From a virus: a stretch of DNA of 64,000 nt. The stretch spans positions 1 to 64,000 of the IMG/VR virus record IMGVR_UViG_3300042302_000730; one strand, given 5' to 3'. Positions 24,307-31,386 of the stretch are shown one piece after another. The notes under the pieces are model-generated. The model had not been told where the DNA came from. It saw nothing but the letters and a program-made list of their open reading frames with translations, and did not search any database. Within the stretch, counting starts at the first letter, position 1. Each line of letters starts with the position of its first letter. Both the position numbers and the translations under genes were made by a program.

Positions 24307-24322
24307 GGTGATCTACATCACA
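24307..24322. promoter_or_regulatory. Crp/GlxR-like site
   Basis: GGTGATCTACATCACA; consensus TGTGANNTANNTCACA. Its centre lies 53.5 bp from the predicted transcription start of the gene at 24237. Confidence 0.65.
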
Positions 24323-24473
24323 CTCCACCCCAATAGGTTTGAGGGTTCTCTTCAAGAAGTCCCCTAATACTATTAACAACCTCTTCATCAGACAGGACCT
24401 CACCATCTGTGTTTATAAGTTCCATAATTTTATCTATAATTGCACCGTGGTCTTGAGAATATTGAGGAGCCAT
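24318..24473 (-). CDS. small hypothetical protein
   Basis: 51 residues (MAPQYSQDHGAIIDKIMELI). Part of a chain of one-base-overlapping genes from 25003 to here. Confidence 0.62.
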   Translation of the reverse strand: MAPQYSQDHGAIIDKIMELINTDGEVLSDEEVVNSIRGLLEENPQTYWGGV

Positions 24474-24637
24474 TATTCAAAGTACCCCTCTGCCCATAGG
24501 CCTTGCAAGAAGTCAGAGGCTTGTGTAAGGTTTCTGTGTAGCCAAGGATCATCGTCAGAATTCACGGTAGTTAGAGCAGATTCAACTGCAAGAACCATAT
24601 TATCTAAATCATCTCTTTCATACCCTAGCATTGACAT
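24473..24637 (-). CDS. small acidic protein
   Basis: 54 residues (MSMLGYERDDLDNMVLAVES). Overlaps both neighbours by one base (TAATG). Confidence 0.62.
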   Translation of the reverse strand: MSMLGYERDDLDNMVLAVESALTTVNSDDDPWLHRNLTQASDFLQGLWAEGYFE

Positions 24638-24798
24638 TACTCACCCCAATATTCTAAGATAGTATTAAGAGTGATATGGATACGACAATCACAATCACCG
24701 CTAGCCATGTTGTCTATTAGATCTAGGTGTGAGAAATTATCCTCGTATATGGTTTCTACTAATTGGTTTATGGTTTTGGGTTTAAACTGCGTAATCAT
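24637..24798 (-). CDS. small hypothetical protein
   Basis: 53 residues (MITQFKPKTINQLVETIYED), with a CDC pair in the middle. Overlaps its neighbours. Confidence 0.62.
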   Translation of the reverse strand: MITQFKPKTINQLVETIYEDNFSHLDLIDNMASGDCDCRIHITLNTILEYWGE

Positions 24799-25003
24799 CT
24801 GCATACTCCTTAAAGTACCAGTTAAGGGATTTTACATTTAAGTTTAACTCATCATAAGGGTATTTGTCAAGCACGTATTGTATTGCGTCCCCTGCGGTTT
24901 TAAAATCAGAGACACACCACTCGTCAATAGATACTTCCCAACAGTTAACTCCACCAGGAGAGCATGAGTAATCCATTTCATATATTTCTACGTTTAGGGT
25001 CAT
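24782..25003 (-). CDS. small hypothetical protein
   Basis: 73 residues (MTLNVEIYEMDYSCSPGG). First gene of the operon that runs to about 24318; leaderless start from the promoter at 25010-25038. Confidence 0.68.
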   Translation of the reverse strand: MTLNVEIYEMDYSCSPGGVNCWEVSIDEWCVSDFKTAGDAIQYVLDKYPYDELNLNVKSLNWYFKEYADDYAV

Positions 25004-25009
25004 ATTAAT

Positions 25010-25038
25010 ATTTTACAGGCAACTGGGAAAAAAGTCAA
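25010..25038 (-). promoter_or_regulatory. leaderless promoter, TTGACT-17-TAAAAT
   Basis: -35 at 25033-25038, -10 at 25010-25015, 6 nt to the ATG at 25003. Confidence 0.8.
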
Positions 25039-25097
25039 GCGTTCTTAATGAAACAATTGTGTGTTATTATTTAAATAGTCATGCCCGGGCCCACTTG

Positions 25098-25171
25098 CGA
25101 TCCCAACGGGACTTGAACCCGTAGCCTTTACCGTGACAGGGTAACGATCTAACCAATTGATCTATGGGACC
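25098..25171 (-). tRNA. tRNA-Asp(GTC)
   Basis: On the minus strand: acceptor GGTCCCA pairs with TGGGATC (one G-U), D-arm GATC...GATC, anticodon loop CTGTCAC with GTC, T-arm ACGGG-TTCAAGT-CCCGT. No encoded CCA. Confidence 0.93.
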
Positions 25172-25175
25172 AGCG

Positions 25176-25199
25176 GAGCAGTTTTAAATCATGCTCAGG
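25176..25199 (-). repeat. conserved 3'-UTR stem-loop, copy 2
   Basis: Sense stem GAGCA (25196-25192) with TGCTC (25180-25176), loop TGATTTAAAAC. It sits 10 nt past the DUF932 stop and just before tRNA-Asp. Confidence 0.7.
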
Positions 25200-25208
25200 A
25201 TTTTATTG

Positions 25209-26225
25209 CTAAACTAGTTGCAAAGTATTTTGAACAATAGTTAGCAAACGATTTTTCTCTGCATTTATTACAGGGTCAAATCCAGAAGCAGCAGCAAACA
25301 TGCTTTCGCTATTACCACCACGAGCAGAACGATACCAGTCTAAACGCTCAGTTAGTGCATTGAACGCACCCCAAGCATTTCCACTAATCATTCCGTTAAA
25401 CTCTCCAGTATAGATATCGTTAATCATATCTACTTTGTTTTCCCATTTCTTTAGAGAGCCCTTGCTATCGGTTTCAGGTTTAGGATATGCAGCAAGAATA
25501 ATGTTATTGAAATCTTGTGCGGTGATTTCTTTTGTTATCATAGCATGAGCCATTTTATCAAATGCGTCCATGTATGAATTAGCCATACCTAATGCTTGAC
25601 GAGCAACAGCAACTTTGCCCTGAGCAGTTTGAGTATGACGGATTTTGAAAGATTGCTTGACGCCATCTTTCTTGCGTGTACGGTTAAGTGCAACATTAAG
25701 AGTATTAGCGCACACAACACGAACGGGTGTTATGCTTGCTTGAATAGCGATTGAGCCATCGTGTGATGTGTTGATAAGCAAATAAGTTTTAACAACATCT
25801 GCCACACCATTTGGGTCTAATACAGTTTCACGCTCTAATGCAAGAGAGCCAAATACTACACGCCCACCCTTAAGAGAGCCAGCAGTTTCCCATCGTCCAC
25901 CACCATCAAGAATATTATCACCGAATGAAAATAAATCTTCATTTTGTAGTGGAACATAACGCTCACCAACAATTCCCAAAACATCAGTTTGAGATTTGTC
26001 AGTAGGATTTGTGCGAACAACATATTGATATTGTTTGTCAGATACTAAACTAGATGGGATTTCTAAATCCTCTAGTCTAACATTCCAATTATTAAGATTA
26101 GCAGCAACTAACATTTCGTTAGTGTTTTTCTCAGTATCAAATACAGTACCAAGATTGTGCCATGCAGGTTCACGGAATGATGCAAAACTTGCCACACCGT
26201 TTTGAGTTTCTAACTCATGGGCCAT
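25209..26225 (-). CDS. DUF932 protein (phage/plasmid-like, TIGR03299-type)
   Basis: 338 residues. N-terminus AHELETQNGVASFASFREPAWHNLGTVF and the VGERYVPLQNEDLFSF motif mark the DUF932 family, frequent on phages and plasmids and of unknown biochemical role. Transcribed alone from a good promoter (26252-26280), AAAGGA before the ATG. A stem-loop and tRNA-Asp follow. Confidence 0.87.
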   Translation of the reverse strand: MAHELETQNGVASFASFREPAWHNLGTVFDTEKNTNEMLVAANLNNWNVRLEDLEIPSSLVSDKQYQYVVRTNPTDKSQTDVLGIVGERYVPLQNEDLFSFGDNILDGGGRWETAGSLKGGRVVFGSLALERETVLDPNGVADVVKTYLLINTSHDGSIAIQASITPVRVVCANTLNVALNRTRKKDGVKQSFKIRHTQTAQGKVAVARQALGMANSYMDAFDKMAHAMITKEITAQDFNNIILAAYPKPETDSKGSLKKWENKVDMINDIYTGEFNGMISGNAWGAFNALTERLDWYRSARGGNSESMFAAASGFDPVINAEKNRLLTIVQNTLQLV

Positions 26226-26251
26226 TTTTTTCCTTTCGATCGTTTTAACTA

Positions 26252-26280
26252 AGTTTAGCAGTCATGGCTGACAATGTCAA
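26252..26280 (-). promoter_or_regulatory. promoter, TTGACA-17-TAAACT
   Basis: -35 at 26275-26280, -10 at 26252-26257. Confidence 0.78.
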
Positions 26281-26316
26281 ATAGGATTGGGGGAAATGGT
26301 TTAATCTTCTTAAATA

Positions 26317-26333
26317 GTACAAATCGGACATTT
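26317..26333. promoter_or_regulatory. GGACAAAWCGGACATT-type repeat, copy 1
   Basis: GTACAAATCGGACATTT, upstream of the DUF932 promoter. Five similar copies stand in spacers of this block. Confidence 0.55.
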
Positions 26334-26356
26334 CGGGCGGGCCGGGCATTTTAATA

Positions 26357-26380
26357 GGACAGTTTATGATCATGTCCAGG
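26357..26380 (-). repeat. conserved 3'-UTR stem-loop, copy 3 (compensated stem)
   Basis: Sense stem GGACA/TGTCC instead of GAGCA/TGCTC, with the same TGA....AAAC loop (TGATCATAAAC). The paired changes show selection for structure. Confidence 0.72.
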
Positions 26381-26440
26381 ATCTTGATAGCCCCCTATCA
26401 AATTTAAACGGTCCCTGCAGCGGATGCTACAGATCTCTTA

Positions 26441-26938
26441 TTAGTTCTCTTCCAGTGATACATCGTCCACAGTTAGGTCCGCTTCATAGTCATATGAACT
26501 TATTTCTGCGTCAATGGTTACATTGCTTAGGTCAAAATCTTCAACCTCATCCAGTGGCACCTGTATTGTTCCGCTGAATGTAACAGTTCCGTATACGCTA
26601 ATCTCCTTCATAGGATTAATAGCAAAGTGTTCTGCTAGCGCTTTTAAAACTTCTTCTTTGGAATAGTTTGGGTCATACCATTCAACAATGTGCTCTTCAA
26701 GCCACTCAATGTCACCACGTCGCTCTGCAGCCAATGCAGATGATCTTGCTGCATACTCTCGTGACTTATGAAGTTGCCATTCAATCTCAGTAACTTTATC
26801 AGTCATGAATGTTGCTGCTGGCTCTTCCCCTAGTTGCACACCATGTGAAGGTGTCAGTTCAGGTATATACTTGTAGGTCACAAGTAGGTTGGGATTATAA
26901 GAAACAGTTAACTGATCTTGTAACATTACTTCGCTCAT
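26441..26938 (-). CDS. hypothetical protein
   Basis: 165 residues from the ATG at 26938 (AAGGAAC upstream). An N-terminal beta segment, a helical middle (RSSALAAERRGDIEWLEEHI) and a C-terminal region YGTVTFSGTIQVPLDEVEDFDLS. The last part is like domains seen in actinophage accessory genes. Function unknown. Confidence 0.7.
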   Translation of the reverse strand: MSEVMLQDQLTVSYNPNLLVTYKYIPELTPSHGVQLGEEPAATFMTDKVTEIEWQLHKSREYAARSSALAAERRGDIEWLEEHIVEWYDPNYSKEEVLKALAEHFAINPMKEISVYGTVTFSGTIQVPLDEVEDFDLSNVTIDAEISSYDYEADLTVDDVSLEEN

Positions 26939-26963
26939 TAGGGGTTCCTTTTCTGTTAATACA

Positions 26964-26992
26964 ATAATATCACCATGGCCTGTGAAATGCAA
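26964..26992 (-). promoter_or_regulatory. promoter, TTGCAT-17-TATTAT
   Basis: -35 at 26987-26992, -10 at 26964-26969. Confidence 0.65.
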
Positions 26993-27024
26993 GTTCAGTT
27001 CTTAATTAGTCTCACATAGTGGGA

Positions 27025-27040
27025 CGTGATCTACATCACA
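27025..27040. promoter_or_regulatory. Crp/GlxR-like site
   Basis: CGTGATCTACATCACA; centre 75.5 bp upstream of the predicted start of the 26938 transcript. Confidence 0.68.
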
Positions 27041-27072
27041 TGTGCCCGGGTTTTTGCGGGGCAATTAAAAGG

Positions 27073-27099
27073 TGAGCAGTTTAGAACTCATGCTCAGGA
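27073..27099 (-). repeat. conserved 3'-UTR stem-loop, copy 4
   Basis: Sense stem TGAGCA/TGCTCA (six pairs), loop TGAGTTCTAAAC (12), 54 nt past the stop of the 27323 gene, followed by CCTTTTAATTGCCCC. Confidence 0.7.
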
Positions 27100-27152
27100 G
27101 TCTTATCTCAGGAATAACTTAGCAGATGAGCCAAGTGCTTATCAGAGATAAA

Positions 27153-27323
27153 TTATTTAGTTGTGCTTACCATAGCAAGGCGTCTTGCGCCATTTGCTAA
27201 TTGTAAGGATACTCTAGTGGTCTTAGAGTTAATAGGTGAGAACTTTACAATTCTACCTGTAATACCTGTTTTGCTTGTGGTGAATAAATCACCTAGTTGG
27301 TATGTGTATCCGCCTAGTGTCAT
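27153..27323 (-). CDS. small beta-rich protein, KOW-like
   Basis: 56 residues: YTYQLGDLFTTSKTGITGRIVKFSPINSKTTRVSLQLANG. A relative of the gene at 28082 (same Y-x-x-G-D, T-S-K, G-x-I, T-x-R-V-x-L, N-G). It looks like a small SH3/KOW barrel. Confidence 0.68.
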   Translation of the reverse strand: MTLGGYTYQLGDLFTTSKTGITGRIVKFSPINSKTTRVSLQLANGARRLAMVSTTK

Positions 27324-27366
27324 TTGGGTCTTGCCTTTCTGTTTGGGTTTGGGTCATTACTTATCT

Positions 27367-27395
27367 AGTCTAACATATTTTGGGGGCATAGTCAA
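27367..27395 (-). promoter_or_regulatory. promoter, TTGACT-17-TAGACT
   Basis: -35 at 27390-27395, -10 at 27367-27372; it lies just beside the stop of the 27832 gene. Confidence 0.72.
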
Positions 27396-27409
27396 ATACC
27401 CCCAAACTA

Positions 27410-27832
27410 TTAAAGGTATCTAGCGATAGCGTTATATGTGCTAGTGCTAACTGTTTCCTCGTCGGTCATTTTAAGGATACGGATAGCGTTTTCCATTTCC
27501 TCTTTCTGCTCACGATAAGTATGAACATGGATTTGCTCAAACTTACGCTCAGGTTCAGCAGGGAACTCGCCTTCTTTAACTGTTAAATCAAAATCAACAT
27601 TAAGGTTGTTGTTCCATTGGCGATAGTTAGTTCTAAGGTTTTCTGCCTTAGAAACATTAGCGATAGCAAAAGCAAATAGTTCTTTTTTCCAAGCGTCTAT
27701 TTGGGTTTGGAACTTTGCCTCGTTCTCGTCTTGTGTTTTATAGTTAGCCTCTAGTTCGGCTAATCTGTTTTCTAAGGCTGTAATAACCTTAGCAGTAGCG
27801 ATTTTTACGCTGATGGGTTTGCTTCTTGCCAT
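27410..27832 (-). CDS. hypothetical coiled-coil protein
   Basis: 140 residues. ATAKVITALENRLAELEANYKTQDENEAKF is a likely coiled coil. No clear promoter directly upstream, so it may be read through the stem-loop at 27872-27898. Confidence 0.68.
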   Translation of the reverse strand: MARSKPISVKIATAKVITALENRLAELEANYKTQDENEAKFQTQIDAWKKELFAFAIANVSKAENLRTNYRQWNNNLNVDFDLTVKEGEFPAEPERKFEQIHVHTYREQKEEMENAIRILKMTDEETVSTSTYNAIARYL

Positions 27833-27871
27833 TGTGATGGGTTTCCGTTTCTGTTAGTGGGGCTTTTAAGT

Positions 27872-27898
27872 TGAGCAGTTTTTGGTCATGCTCAGGAC
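27872..27898 (-). repeat. conserved 3'-UTR stem-loop, copy 5
   Basis: Sense stem TGAGCA/TGCTCA, loop TGACCAAAAAC, 20 nt past the stop of the 28082 gene and 40 nt before the 27832 start. Confidence 0.72.
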
Positions 27899-27917
27899 TT
27901 TAGCCACTAGGCTAAGA

Positions 27918-28082
27918 TTACTTTGCTGTCCAAGTAGTCCAGCGAGTTGAGCCATTAACATCTAACTTAACTCTAACTGTGTTCTTGTTAGTTGGCACAA
28001 TTTCGGTAATAGTTCCTACTACCTTTGATTTTTGTGATGTGTAGGTGTCGCCTACTTTGTATGTTGCGGTTGATACGGACAT
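27918..28082 (-). CDS. small beta-rich protein, KOW-like
   Basis: 54 residues: TYKVGDTYTSQKSKVVGTITEIVPTNKNTVRVKLDVNGSTRW. Paralogue of 27153-27323. AAGGAG before the ATG. Confidence 0.7.
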   Translation of the reverse strand: MSVSTATYKVGDTYTSQKSKVVGTITEIVPTNKNTVRVKLDVNGSTRWTTWTAK

Positions 28083-28116
28083 GGTTCTCCTTCTTGTTGG
28101 TTTGGCTTACTACCTA

Positions 28117-28145
28117 AGAATAACATTATTTGGTCAAAAATACAA
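28117..28145 (-). promoter_or_regulatory. promoter, TTGTAT-17-TATTCT
   Basis: -35 at 28140-28145, -10 at 28117-28122; CTTGTATTTTT is shared with the promoter at 29036-29064. Confidence 0.68.
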
Positions 28146-28185
28146 GTTATATTTCTAATAATCTCATATTTTGAGATGTGATATC

Positions 28186-28201
28186 TGTGATGTATCTCAC
28201 A
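28186..28201. promoter_or_regulatory. Crp/GlxR-like site (perfect)
   Basis: TGTGATGTATCTCACA, perfect match to TGTGANNTANNTCACA. Centre 83.5 bp upstream of the predicted start. A second palindrome ATCTCA...TGAGAT is at 28161-28177. Confidence 0.75.
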
Positions 28202-28215
28202 CCAGCGTATAGAAA

Positions 28216-28234
28216 CGGACAAAACGGACATTTA
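28216..28234. promoter_or_regulatory. GGACAAAWCGGACATT-type repeat, copy 2
   Basis: CGGACAAAACGGACATTTA, 14 bp from the Crp-like site. Confidence 0.55.
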
Positions 28235-28297
28235 GTGTCCTAGACCAGCAAACAATAAATAGACGAATATAATTGATAGTCCTATTAAGAGTTCCAA
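28232..28297 (-). CDS. tiny membrane peptide (possible)
   Basis: 21 residues from a TTG preceded by AAGGAG: (M)ELLIGLSIIFVYLLFAGLGH, almost all membrane helix. It follows the GP88 gene and ends in the operator. Plausible but short. Confidence 0.35.
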   Translation of the reverse strand: MELLIGLSIIFVYLLFAGLGH

Positions 28298-28307
28298 GCA
28301 CCACTCC

Positions 28308-29030
28308 TTATTTTTTAGATGATGAGAAAACAATATCGCTTTTAGAGTATACACACAATCCGCATGATACGCAAGCACTTCCAGCATTTGAGATTAGGGG
28401 AATGGCTTTTAGGTTCTCAGGACACTTAGCGCCAGGTTTATCAAACAATTTTTTCATATCTGCTTGACCTATAGCAAAATTCTGTGCAAGGTATGCAAGG
28501 CGCACTCCATGATCTTTCTTTAAACTAACACCTATTTGCTTATTCTCGCTATCTGTTGAATAGTATAAAGATAGATTATCAATACCCTTAAGCATTAAGG
28601 CTGCTGCTTCTACTCGTGTATATACCCAAAATTTTATATCTGCATTGTTAAGGATGATCTGCTTCCATGCTTTGGTGTACGTGTCATTAAAGAAATCACC
28701 GTCCCAATGAATGCGAAATAGTAGTGGGGCTTTTTTCTTTTCACAATCTTTTTTAAAATCATTAATCATATTATCTAATAGACTTATCATAGTTGATTCG
28801 TCTGCGTCTTTTAATAACTCCCAATTGTGAAGGAGGTTAGCCTTTACTCCTTTGAATAGTTTTTCAAGTTTCCCAGCGTAGCAAACAGTCTCGCAGATAG
28901 ACGTAGCACCAGGACATGAAAAGTTTTTTCCTGCGGGTAATCCGAACGTGTTTGCAATTGCGGCTTGCTTTCCATTTTTTGTAACAAGGTTAGCGACCTT
29001 TCTATCATGCGATCTCTTTAATTGGGTCAT
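28308..29030 (-). CDS. GP88-family protein
   Basis: 240 residues from the ATG at 29030 (the TATACT lies 5 nt upstream; the longer frame to 29081 crosses the promoter). NTFGLPAGKNFSCPGATSICETVCYAGKLE is the signature of the mycobacteriophage L5 gp88 family, with conserved cysteines; further CPENLKAIPLISNAGSACVSCGLC at the end suggests a metal or Fe-S site. Biochemical function unknown. Confidence 0.82.
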   Translation of the reverse strand: MTQLKRSHDRKVANLVTKNGKQAAIANTFGLPAGKNFSCPGATSICETVCYAGKLEKLFKGVKANLLHNWELLKDADESTMISLLDNMINDFKKDCEKKKAPLLFRIHWDGDFFNDTYTKAWKQIILNNADIKFWVYTRVEAAALMLKGIDNLSLYYSTDSENKQIGVSLKKDHGVRLAYLAQNFAIGQADMKKLFDKPGAKCPENLKAIPLISNAGSACVSCGLCVYSKSDIVFSSSKK

Positions 29031-29035
29031 AATTA

Positions 29036-29064
29036 AGTATAACATTTTTAGGGGAAAAATACAA
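29036..29064 (-). promoter_or_regulatory. leaderless promoter, TTGTAT-17-TATACT
   Basis: -35 at 29059-29064, -10 at 29036-29041, 5 nt to the ATG. Confidence 0.75.
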
Positions 29065-29084
29065 GTATACGTAATTAACAAAAT

Positions 29085-29101
29085 GGGACAAAACGGACAT
29101 T
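29085..29101. promoter_or_regulatory. GGACAAAWCGGACATT-type repeat, copy 3
   Basis: GGGACAAAACGGACATT between the GP88 promoter and the stop of the next gene. Confidence 0.55.
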
Positions 29102-29114
29102 GGCCGGGCGCCTC

Positions 29115-29354
29115 TTATTTCAACATCATTAAATCAAATTGCTGATACTCAGAAACTTCAATAGTATCTCTTTCACCAAAATCATTTATAATTTCTAAAG
29201 TGTATCCATCGGCTAATGAAATTATTTCAGTAATACAAACAACCTCGCCATCAACAAGAATGTTATCGTCAACCATTAACTGTCCTGCAGTTAACATATC
29301 AACTTTATAGTAATCCATAATTAGAATAATATCATCGTTTTCTAATGTTTTCAT
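29115..29354 (-). CDS. hypothetical protein
   Basis: 79 residues, acidic, beta-rich (LVDGEVVCITEIISLADGYTLEIINDFG), perhaps a small barrel. ATGA overlap with the upstream gene; GAGGA before the start. Confidence 0.65.
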   Translation of the reverse strand: MKTLENDDIILIMDYYKVDMLTAGQLMVDDNILVDGEVVCITEIISLADGYTLEIINDFGERDTIEVSEYQQFDLMMLK

Positions 29355-29443
29355 TGTTCCTCAATTTCTGCTAGTGTTTCCCATAGAATAGGCTCTAAGA
29401 TTAGCGCAACTGCATCTAGTTTATCTTGCAAGTCTTTACTCAT
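29351..29443 (-). CDS. very small acidic protein
   Basis: 30 residues (MSKDLQDKLDAVALILEPIL). Stop and start overlap both neighbours (ATGA), which supports it. Confidence 0.55.
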   Translation of the reverse strand: MSKDLQDKLDAVALILEPILWETLAEIEEQ

Positions 29444-29720
29444 CTACTGGCTCGATAAACCACTCTAGGTGTGCGTGTGATACCAATGCACTAGCGGTAG
29501 TCCAAGTATTACCCTTCCAACTAATCTGGAATCCATCAACAATTGGCAACTCTATTTTACGAGAGTAGTCCTCATCATAGTAAGCGTCAATAGCCTCGAT
29601 GCAAGGCTGCACCATTACTGTTGGTATTGGTGGATAATGATTACCTTGCAAGTGATACTTTAATTGTGTTTCTAGGTCTAGCGTTGTATCTGCTAAACCT
29701 ATTGCTGTTATTGATCCCAT
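29436..29720 (-). CDS. hypothetical protein
   Basis: 94 residues (MGSITAIGLADTTLDLETQLKYHLQGNHYPPIP). Resembles small actinophage proteins that I cannot name. Coupled on both sides. Confidence 0.68.
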   Translation of the reverse strand: MGSITAIGLADTTLDLETQLKYHLQGNHYPPIPTVMVQPCIEAIDAYYDEDYSRKIELPIVDGFQISWKGNTWTTASALVSHAHLEWFIEPVDE

Positions 29721-29929
29721 TATTTAATTGATACCTTTCCGTTGGTGTAGAAGGTTTTAGTATACATCTTACCTGTTGGGTCAGACAAGTTATAGGTTGC
29801 GTATTCTTTAGCAAAGCCATAGTCCACGCATTTATCCCAAGCATGAACGGCGTCAAACAAATCGCTAACTCGCAGGGTATGAATTAACTCTCCGTCATAC
29901 GAAGTAGTAAGTGAATAAGTATATTCCAT
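29720..29929 (-). CDS. hypothetical protein
   Basis: 69 residues from the ATG at 29929 (MEYTYSLTTSYDGELIHT). The in-frame TTG at 29944 lies in the upstream gene. Overlap TAATG. Confidence 0.65.
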   Translation of the reverse strand: MEYTYSLTTSYDGELIHTLRVSDLFDAVHAWDKCVDYGFAKEYATYNLSDPTGKMYTKTFYTNGKVSIK

Positions 29930-30093
29930 TAGTTTAGTTTCCAATCTAGTAGGTTGTCGGCAGGGATATTGTAAGGATTACACTCGCACGCCCATACATC
30001 ATAGTCTATAGCATTTCCTACGAATTGCCAACCATAGCCATAACAACTATCGCACTCCAATATATCCATTACGCTTGCTTTTACTTTACCCAT
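29929..30093 (-). CDS. small zinc-finger-like protein
   Basis: 54 residues with ECDSCYGYGW...GNAIDYDVWACECNP. The pattern CxxCxGxG...GNxxDYxVxxCxC is repeated in the gene at 30597, so the two are paralogues. AAGAAGG before the start. Confidence 0.68.
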   Translation of the reverse strand: MGKVKASVMDILECDSCYGYGWQFVGNAIDYDVWACECNPYNIPADNLLDWKLN

Positions 30094-30117
30094 TTTGCCT
30101 TCTTTCTTTATATCTTT

Positions 30118-30123
30118 ATCCTA
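30118..30123 (-). promoter_or_regulatory. -10 element TAGGAT
   Basis: Within TGATAGGATA, shared with the promoter at 30960-30988; the -35 is poor, which fits dependence on the activator site upstream. Confidence 0.5.
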
Positions 30124-30176
30124 TCAGATACAACCGACAAAATCTAATTAGACACCATAATCTGGAGAATCTGGGG

Positions 30177-30192
30177 TGTGATCTTAACCACA
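30177..30192. promoter_or_regulatory. Crp/GlxR-like site
   Basis: TGTGATCTTAACCACA (one mismatch in the right arm). Centre 73.5 bp upstream of the predicted start of the 30093 operon. Confidence 0.6.
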
Positions 30193-30262
30193 CGTAAAGA
30201 CTATTGATTGCGACACGCCGTCAGCGCCGGGCCTTTCGAACGTATGTTCTAGGGCCTTTTGT

Positions 30263-30415
30263 TTATTTGTTTTTAAGTCGCTCAGTTCGCAACGCAATTT
30301 GCAATCTGCGAATTTCTTTTTGTTGTGCAATATTTTGTTTCCAAAATAAACCCATAACAGTTAAGCAACCAAGTAGCGCAATTATTATTGCAATCACATC
30401 TAAATTAGTTAACAT
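30263..30415 (-). CDS. small membrane protein
   Basis: 50 residues: helix DVIAIIIALLGCLTVMGLFW and a basic tail. Overlaps the upstream gene by 11 bp. An open frame on the plus strand over the same bases is its shadow. Confidence 0.62.
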   Translation of the reverse strand: MLTNLDVIAIIIALLGCLTVMGLFWKQNIAQQKEIRRLQIALRTERLKNK

Positions 30416-30596
30416 TTATTAATCCAATCTCATCAATTCCGCAAGCCTTTTCAAATCTTGCAAAGTCAAAGTTTTCGTTATCTGATTTGAACCACTCAGC
30501 AAACTCTTGAACTAAATCTTCATAAGTGTTTTGTGGAACTTCATCTACAAATCCAGCCAATATGTTTGCGGTTTTGATATAGTCTTTTCTAGTCAT
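30405..30596 (-). CDS. small acidic protein
   Basis: 63 residues (MTRKDYIKTANILAGFVDEV), acidic with many Phe. The upstream gene ends 1 nt before it. Confidence 0.65.
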   Translation of the reverse strand: MTRKDYIKTANILAGFVDEVPQNTYEDLVQEFAEWFKSDNENFDFARFEKACGIDEIGLINVN

Positions 30597-30746
30597 TTAG
30601 TCAGCCTCTTTCGTAGTAAATAAAGTTCCTAGTGCGAAATCATTACACTCGCATTTTTCCACATTGTAGTCAAGGTCATTACCCCAAAAGATAAGACCTT
30701 GCCCATTGCAATCATTACAATCAAAACGCATAACAGAGTTAATCAT
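30597..30746 (-). CDS. small zinc-finger-like protein
   Basis: 49 residues: FDCNDCNGQGLIFWGNDLDYNVEKCECND, paralogue of 29929-30093. Four cysteines could bind one zinc. Confidence 0.68.
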   Translation of the reverse strand: MINSVMRFDCNDCNGQGLIFWGNDLDYNVEKCECNDFALGTLFTTKEAD

Positions 30747-30925
30747 TGTTTTTTACCTCTTAGCGTTCCTCTAATCCCTAGCATATCGCAATCTAATTTA
30801 ACAGATACGCCAACAGGTAATTGGTTTGGATAAGTGTTAATAAACTCAGCCACTTGTCCTTTAGTGGTTAAGTAAATATTTTTTACTGCGCCATTATAGG
30901 TTTCTAGTTTTATAGTGTAAGTCAT
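30743..30925 (-). CDS. small protein paralogous to the gene at 32927
   Basis: 60 residues from the ATG at 30925 (AAAGGTGG upstream). YTIKLETYNGAVKNIYLTTK, then VAEFINTYPNQLPVGVSVKL match the gene at 32927-33112 on the other side of the control region. Function unknown. Confidence 0.68.
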   Translation of the reverse strand: MTYTIKLETYNGAVKNIYLTTKGQVAEFINTYPNQLPVGVSVKLDCDMLGIRGTLRGKKQ

Positions 30926-30959
30926 TTCTGACCACCTTTCTTTATTGTTTGATAAGACT

Positions 30960-30988
30960 ATCCTATCAAATCCCACCGACATTTTCAA
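30960..30988 (-). promoter_or_regulatory. promoter, TTGAAA-17-TAGGAT
   Basis: -35 at 30983-30988, -10 at 30960-30965; ATGTC follows the -35 as in the promoters at 31387 and 31985. Confidence 0.7.
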
Positions 30989-31009
30989 CCTGCGGGGGGT
31001 GTGTTGCCT

Positions 31010-31025
31010 TGTGATTTATCTCACA
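31010..31025. promoter_or_regulatory. Crp/GlxR-like site (perfect)
   Basis: TGTGATTTATCTCACA. Centre 64.5 bp from the predicted start of the 30925 transcript; it overlaps the stop of the next gene. Confidence 0.75.
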
Positions 31026-31143
31026 AAGCCCCTTCTTGGAATAAGCCAATTTCTAGGTCAAGCAATTCTGCGGGGGTAGCCTCAGAAAGGTCAACCCACC
31101 CAGCACCTTGTTCATCAAGGCGAAATATCTCAATATATCCCAT
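31021..31143 (-). CDS. small acidic protein
   Basis: 40 residues (MGYIEIFRLDEQGAGWVDLS). It starts 2 nt after the stop of the 31349 gene. No family recognised. Confidence 0.6.
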   Translation of the reverse strand: MGYIEIFRLDEQGAGWVDLSEATPAELLDLEIGLFQEGAL

Positions 31144-31145
31144 TA

Positions 31146-31349
31146 TTATTCACCAACCTTCACCGCAATTGTGCGGTATTTATTACGCAAAGTATGAGGA
31201 GAAAAAATTTCTACCAAATACGCTTCCGTATTTTCTCCATACCAAATTGGTTGATTAGATTTCTCTGCTGAGACAATTTCTCCAGACAAAGTTTTTGAGT
31301 TATAAGTTTTTCCCACTAGGAGATTTTCTATTGTGTATAAGTTAGCCAT
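31146..31349 (-). CDS. small hypothetical protein
   Basis: 67 residues (MANLYTIENLLVGKTYNSKT), beta-rich. AAAGGAAG before the start; served by the promoter at 31387-31415. Confidence 0.65.
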   Translation of the reverse strand: MANLYTIENLLVGKTYNSKTLSGEIVSAEKSNQPIWYGENTEAYLVEIFSPHTLRNKYRTIAVKVGE

Positions 31350-31386
31350 TGTTAGCCACTTCCTTTCTTTATTTTCTTACTCCGTA

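Noticed and set aside
25176-27898. GAGCA/TGCTC elements as ordinary rho-independent terminators
   Set aside because: Loops are long and conserved, stems short, and a T-tract is missing in most copies; reported instead as a novel element.
30204-30422. Open frame of 72 codons on the plus strand
   Set aside because: Shadow of the minus-strand membrane-protein gene at 30263-30415, which has proper overlap with its neighbour.
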